From contig JAQBFV010000348.1 in the NCBI GenBank assembly GCA_032123035.1, positions 1-23,431 on the forward strand: a stretch of 23,431 bases of DNA. Direction: 5' to 3'. Position 1 is the first letter of the stretch. Each line of letters begins with the position of its first letter. The stretch comes from SG8-41 sp032123035 (lineage in GTDB: Bacteria; Pseudomonadota; Gammaproteobacteria; Burkholderiales; SG8-41). The position numbers were made by a program, and so were the translations under genes. The notes below the pieces were generated by a model, which worked only from the letters and a program-made list of their open reading frames with translations, had not been told where the DNA came from and ran no database searches. Shown piece after piece: positions 22,251-23,431 of the stretch.

Positions 22251-22972
22251 GTGGCAACTCCGTGTGTTGGGCGGGGTCGGACACGCACCGAGCGCTTCCA
22301 GGTCAAATGCTCGTAGACGCCGGTCCAGTACATGCCGAAGAGGAAACCGAACGCGATCTCTTCCAGCGGAATGGGGCCGAGCAAGGGACCGCTCAGTGCC
22401 TCGAGATTCCATACACGTTCGATATAGCCGGACGCGGAGAACTCGAGCCCAAGCATGAAAAGCACGTAGTAGCCGGCGAAGAAACTGCCCCCGATGATCG
22501 ATTTCCACCAAAGGTCCGGCCGGCACAGCGCGGCGGCCACTGACCCGACGACTAGGGCGATCAGCGACGGATAGATCGGATTCCACGGCAGCAGGACCAG
22601 CGGCACGAAGACGACGAAGGGGGCGGCGAGCGCCACGGGGTGGAAGCGGTGGCGTCGAGAAGCGCGCTCTTGCGCCGTCACCGGCACCGGAACCTCGCCC
22701 ATGGCAAGGTTGTACATCACGGCGCCCGTGCCGCCGATGGCGAAACAGAAGATCAGGCTCTCGAGGTCGAATCCGGTGCGCTGCGCGAGGTCAAACAGCG
22801 TCGGCGGGTTCCAGTATTCGGGCACGAACAGGGGTTCGGTCAGACCGAAGAGCGACGTGACCACGCTCGTTTTCCACATCACGGTGCGATGCGCGGGAAA
22901 CGCGATGAATAGCGCGACCCATGGAATTAGAAAGGCGCTGGTCCACAGGAGCCAGACGTAGCGGTCGGTCAC
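22247..22972 (-). CDS. Lycopene-cyclase-domain membrane protein
   Basis: 241 aa, about seven membrane helices. GTG start overlapping the AhpD-like stop (GTGA). Two related halves can be seen: TEPLFVPEYWNPPTLFDLAQ with FDLESLIFCFAIGGTGAVMYN, and GPLLGPIPLEEIAFGFLFGMYWTGVYEH. The PLEE-x-x-F motif is that of CrtYc/CrtYd-type lycopene cyclases. No other carotenoid gene is in the window, so true cyclase activity is doubtful; it may be a relative with another isoprenoid or membrane role. The longer in-frame ORF upstream of 22972 is the AhpD gene in another frame. Confidence 0.75.
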   Translation of the reverse strand: MTDRYVWLLWTSAFLIPWVALFIAFPAHRTVMWKTSVVTSLFGLTEPLFVPEYWNPPTLFDLAQRTGFDLESLIFCFAIGGTGAVMYNLAMGEVPVPVTAQERASRRHRFHPVALAAPFVVFVPLVLLPWNPIYPSLIALVVGSVAAALCRPDLWWKSIIGGSFFAGYYVLFMLGLEFSASGYIERVWNLEALSGPLLGPIPLEEIAFGFLFGMYWTGVYEHLTWKRSVRVRPRPTHGVAT

Positions 22973-23431
22973 TGCCCGGGCTCCCGCGCGGCATTCGTCG
23001 TGCAGAACCCCTGCGCCGGCACCCCGAGGGCCGCGTTGAACTTGCTCGACAAGTTCTGAAAGGCGACGAGCGCGGTCAGTTCGAGCACCGCCTGCGCGTC
23101 GAACTGGCTGCGCAGGCGCGCGAAGCACGCATCGTCGACGCCGCGCGCGGGATCGGTCGCCGCTTCGGCGTAAGCGAGCGCGGCGCGCTCGCGCTCGGTG
23201 AAAAGCGGCGAACGCTCATAGTCATCAAGCGCCGCCAGCTTTGCGAACGGCACCGAGCGCTCGAGTGCGGCGGCGCTGTTCAGATCAACGCAGAACCCGC
23301 ACCAGTTGATGCGCGAGACCCGCACCTGAACGAGTGCGCGCAGTCCCGGTTCGATGGGCGAATCTGCCCGGTCGATCGTGCGGTACAACAGCGTGAGCAG
23401 CAGGAAGCTGCGCGGCAGCCGGGCCCAGAGG
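22969..23431 (-). CDS. AhpD-like carboxymuconolactone decarboxylase family protein, N-terminus beyond window
   Basis: Open to the right edge without a start, so 5'-partial; ~153 residues visible. The redox motif WCGFCVDLN (C-x2-C) and the preceding VRVSRIN match the AhpD/CMD pattern (V-x-x-R-x-S-x-x-N-x-C-x-x-C-x-x-x-H), though the usual distal His is replaced by Asn in CVDLNSA. The helices after it (TERERAALAYAEA) also fit. Family members act as peroxidase partners or small-molecule decarboxylases. The visible upstream frame (WARLPRSFLLLTLLYRTIDR) is family-like, so the start lies further right. Confidence 0.82.
   Translation of the reverse strand, partial: LWARLPRSFLLLTLLYRTIDRADSPIEPGLRALVQVRVSRINWCGFCVDLNSAAALERSVPFAKLAALDDYERSPLFTERERAALAYAEAATDPARGVDDACFARLRSQFDAQAVLELTALVAFQNLSSKFNAALGVPAQGFCTTNAAREPGQ

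Overview
The window is a dense, high-GC stretch in which essentially every supportable gene lies on the minus strand, so it reads right to left. N-ATPase genes, a CopA/CopB copper module, TAT and Sec exported proteins and c-type cytochromes suggest a beta- or gammaproteobacterium. No rRNA or marker gene is present, so this placement is inference.

Right part (23431 to 14481): an envelope, copper and redox block. It opens with an AhpD-like protein (cut by the window edge), followed by a lycopene-cyclase-domain membrane protein, a DUF2933 protein, an isoprenylcysteine-methyltransferase-like protein, a candidate 35-residue micro-protein, and a membrane-anchored cytochrome c. A strong sigma70-like promoter then precedes a small secreted metal-binding protein. 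After it come the multicopper oxidase CopA, the outer-membrane protein CopB, a CopI-like cupredoxin, a soluble cytochrome c, an NfeD-like protein and a secreted beta-propeller protein.

Left part (14460 to 1): one long, tightly packed energy operon. It begins at a perfect 10-bp inverted repeat that overlaps a TTGACC -35 element in MerR-family geometry. The order is: a 66-aa Cys-containing hypothetical, a stub of FtsH (only the N-terminal domain), an acetate kinase-PduL phosphotransacylase fusion, phosphoketolase, a histidine phosphatase, then a complete N-type ATPase operon (atpD-C-Q-R-B-E-F-A-G). Last comes a HAD (beta-phosphoglucomutase-like) + GH65 sugar phosphorylase fusion that runs off the left edge. 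Most junctions overlap by 1 to 11 bases.

Metabolic reading (inference): the GH65/HAD fusion makes glucose 6-phosphate from a disaccharide and phosphate. Phosphoketolase makes acetyl phosphate from sugar phosphates. The AckA-PduL fusion turns acetyl phosphate into ATP or acetyl-CoA. The N-ATPase spends ATP to pump ions. The rotor c subunit carries two carboxylates (E30 and E63), as in the proton-coupled N-ATPase of Burkholderia pseudomallei.

The operon also carries marks of internal erosion. Between atpG and the GH65 gene there is a scar: the first ~25 codons of a polyphosphate-kinase-2-like gene joined to the last ~30 codons of a second histidine phosphatase. Between the ackA-pduL fusion and phosphoketolase there is what looks like the C-terminal tail of a second acetate kinase. 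The FtsH stub may be a third remnant.
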